In this document: positions 34,018 through 35,242 of the stretch, piece by piece | Layout: every line of letters begins with the position of its first letter | Numbering within the stretch: the first letter of the stretch is position 1 | NCBI GenBank assembly: GCA_900317505.1 | Contig: ONHB01000021.1 | Span: 1-35,242 of the forward strand | Direction: 5' to 3' | Origin: an uncultured Lachnospiraceae bacterium | GTDB lineage: Bacteria; Bacillota; Clostridia; Lachnospirales; Lachnospiraceae | DNA length: 35,242 nt | Notes under the pieces: generated by a model | The model's database searches: none | What the model saw: the letters and a program-made list of their open reading frames with translations, nothing else | What the model was told of the DNA's origin: nothing | Program-made: the position numbers and the translations under genes

Positions 34018-35187
34018 ATGGATGTAAAAAATGGATTTAGCAGAAGAATTAAAAGATATCAGTTTTCAATATGTACCTATTTTGATGGATTCTTATACTT
34101 TTTTTCGAATTTTTCAAGTCTTGGAATGAAGATGGATTTAATTACAAATAGAATTACTTATATTGAAAAGTCAAAAAATGATATTTACGAGAATCCTGAT
34201 ACGGTTGATGGCATGGAAATTGTGAATGGAAAGTTGTGTATACTGGGTATTAAAGGCGATTGTGTTTGTACTTGTGACCTTGGTGGCGTGGGTTATAACA
34301 GGATAACCATAGACTGTTCTGAAAAGGAATGGGGAAATTACACAGCATATACATCTTATAAGGAAGATGTTTACATATTTCCACGTTATAGAAGATGTAT
34401 TATAAAGCTGAATGCTCATACTCAGAGGGTAGAATATATAACAGAACTTTATAAAGAGGTTGAACAATATATTCTTCAAAAAAATTGGGATTATTGTGAG
34501 TTTGTACAAGGTTGTAAGGTGGGTACGGCAATGTGGCTTTTGTCTGAAAACGGCAAATTGCTTGTGTCTTATGATATGGAAAATGGAGAGACAAAAATAT
34601 ATGAGTTGCCGTATTCTATAACTAATTGTCAACAACTGGTATATGCCAACAAAAAATTTTACTTCTTAGTGGGAAATGGGACAGTATATACATGGAATTT
34701 TCAAAAAATAGATACCTTGTTTACGATAGAAGATACATGTGATAAAGAGTATGAATTTTGCCGATTAGCTGTGACCAGACAGAAAATATATGTTTTACCG
34801 TTCTTGGGTAATGATATCTGGGTATATAATAGAAAAAATGAAAAAGTAGAGAAGTTTGAAACATATCCACAGGAGTTTGAGTATTTGGCTCCAAAGGGAT
34901 GGAGTAAATATTATGGATATTGTGAAAATGAGCAATATTACTTCTTCGCAATGAGATCCATGAATTATTTGCTGAAAGTGAATAAAAATAGTGGGCAGAG
35001 TGATTGGATAAAGCCGATTCTTCCGTCAATTGAAGAAGAGTTTGAAGTATATTCGAGAACTGAGAATAGTATGTTTCGCGAGGATGTTTGGGATATGAAT
35101 GAGTATTTGCATATTATTTCTTTGAAAAAAGACAGTTATGTAAATAATACAGAGCGCATAGGTGAAAAAATCTGGAAAAGGATGTGA
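34018..35187 (+). CDS. Putative beta-propeller-like protein of the glycan cluster
   Basis: The 389-residue protein has no signal peptide or obvious catalytic motif. It is rich in short aromatic beta-strand-like segments recurring roughly every 40-50 residues (DGMEIVNGKLCILGI, YTSYKEDVYIFPRY, LVYANKKFYFLVG, LAVTRQKIYVLPFL), which suggests a propeller with about six or seven blades. I do not recognise a named family. Its position after sugar-modification genes suggests a role with the surface glycan or its attachment, but this is context only. ATAGGAGAGAG precedes the ATG. Very AT-rich, like its neighbours. Confidence 0.65.
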   Translation: MDVKNGFSRRIKRYQFSICTYFDGFLYFFSNFSSLGMKMDLITNRITYIEKSKNDIYENPDTVDGMEIVNGKLCILGIKGDCVCTCDLGGVGYNRITIDCSEKEWGNYTAYTSYKEDVYIFPRYRRCIIKLNAHTQRVEYITELYKEVEQYILQKNWDYCEFVQGCKVGTAMWLLSENGKLLVSYDMENGETKIYELPYSITNCQQLVYANKKFYFLVGNGTVYTWNFQKIDTLFTIEDTCDKEYEFCRLAVTRQKIYVLPFLGNDIWVYNRKNEKVEKFETYPQEFEYLAPKGWSKYYGYCENEQYYFFAMRSMNYLLKVNKNSGQSDWIKPILPSIEEEFEVYSRTENSMFREDVWDMNEYLHIISLKKDSYVNNTERIGEKIWKRM

Positions 35188-35194
35188 ATAAGAG

Positions 35195-35242
35195 ATGCAT
35201 TATCGAAATTTGTTGTCAAAAGTTGATTGGATATATAATAAA
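35195..35242 (+). CDS. Start of a gene running off the window
   Basis: ATG at 35195 opens MHYRNLLSKVDWIYNK and is still open at the window edge. It starts 7 bp after the previous stop, with AAGGATGTG upstream, so it appears to continue the operon. Sixteen codons are too few to name a family. Confidence 0.45.
   Translation, partial: MHYRNLLSKVDWIYNK

Noticed and set aside
1..35242. tRNA, rRNA and known riboswitch elements
   Set aside because: I saw no cloverleaf, ribosomal RNA segment or recognisable riboswitch core while reading both strands.

Overview
The window looks like chromosome of a motile, strictly anaerobic Firmicute of the Lachnospiraceae type (Roseburia / Agathobacter / Butyrivibrio relatives). 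The evidence is a pyruvate formate-lyase system, Clostridia-style ribosome binding sites, and a compact late flagellar operon flgM-flgN-flgK-flgK-flgL-fliW-csrA. Species cannot be named from the sequence alone.

Positions 1-4400 are AT-rich and look acquired: a small helix-turn-helix protein, an OmpR-type response regulator with an overlapping histidine kinase, a lipoprotein gene whose start is broken by a poly-A run, and an IS200-type element with end hairpins. From about 4400 to 18900 the base composition is more balanced and the genes are housekeeping: a MATE exporter, pflB and pflA, a small acidic protein, a glyoxalase-fold protein, a 13.5-copy hexanucleotide repeat just before a PAS-GAF-GGDEF diguanylate cyclase, an LtaS-like enzyme (minus strand), a DUF2156-GNAT fusion, an esterase and a membrane protein (minus strand), and a lipoprotein amidase with an SH3 domain.

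From 18969 to 25993 lies the late flagellar operon. It has a near-consensus sigma-28 promoter before flgM, two tandem FlgK paralogues, and FliW-CsrA at the end, followed by a hairpin. On the minus strand comes a PD-(D/E)XK (Rpn/transposase-like) nuclease gene split by one in-frame stop. Downstream is an AT-rich surface-glycan cluster: a glycerophosphotransferase-like enzyme, a DegT aminotransferase, an ATP-grasp ligase, a PLP-fold protein, a GNAT acetyltransferase, a WbqC-like gene with one nonsense codon, a decayed second DegT gene, a propeller-like protein of unknown role, and the first codons of one more gene.

The most interesting reading is that the glycan cluster is wired to the flagellar regulators encoded beside it. 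Two sigma-28-like promoters (27249-27275 and 28793-28819) precede glycan genes. The first leader has two GGA motifs, one inside an exact ACA-R-GGA core over the Shine-Dalgarno region, like known CsrA-repressed leaders. The second promoter would make an RNA of about 110 nt with GGA in the loops of two perfect hairpins and a third unpaired GGA, ending in an intrinsic terminator only 20 bp before the DegT start. It is either a CsrA-binding (possibly CsrA-titrating) small RNA or a conditional leader. This is inference from sequence and needs RNA data.
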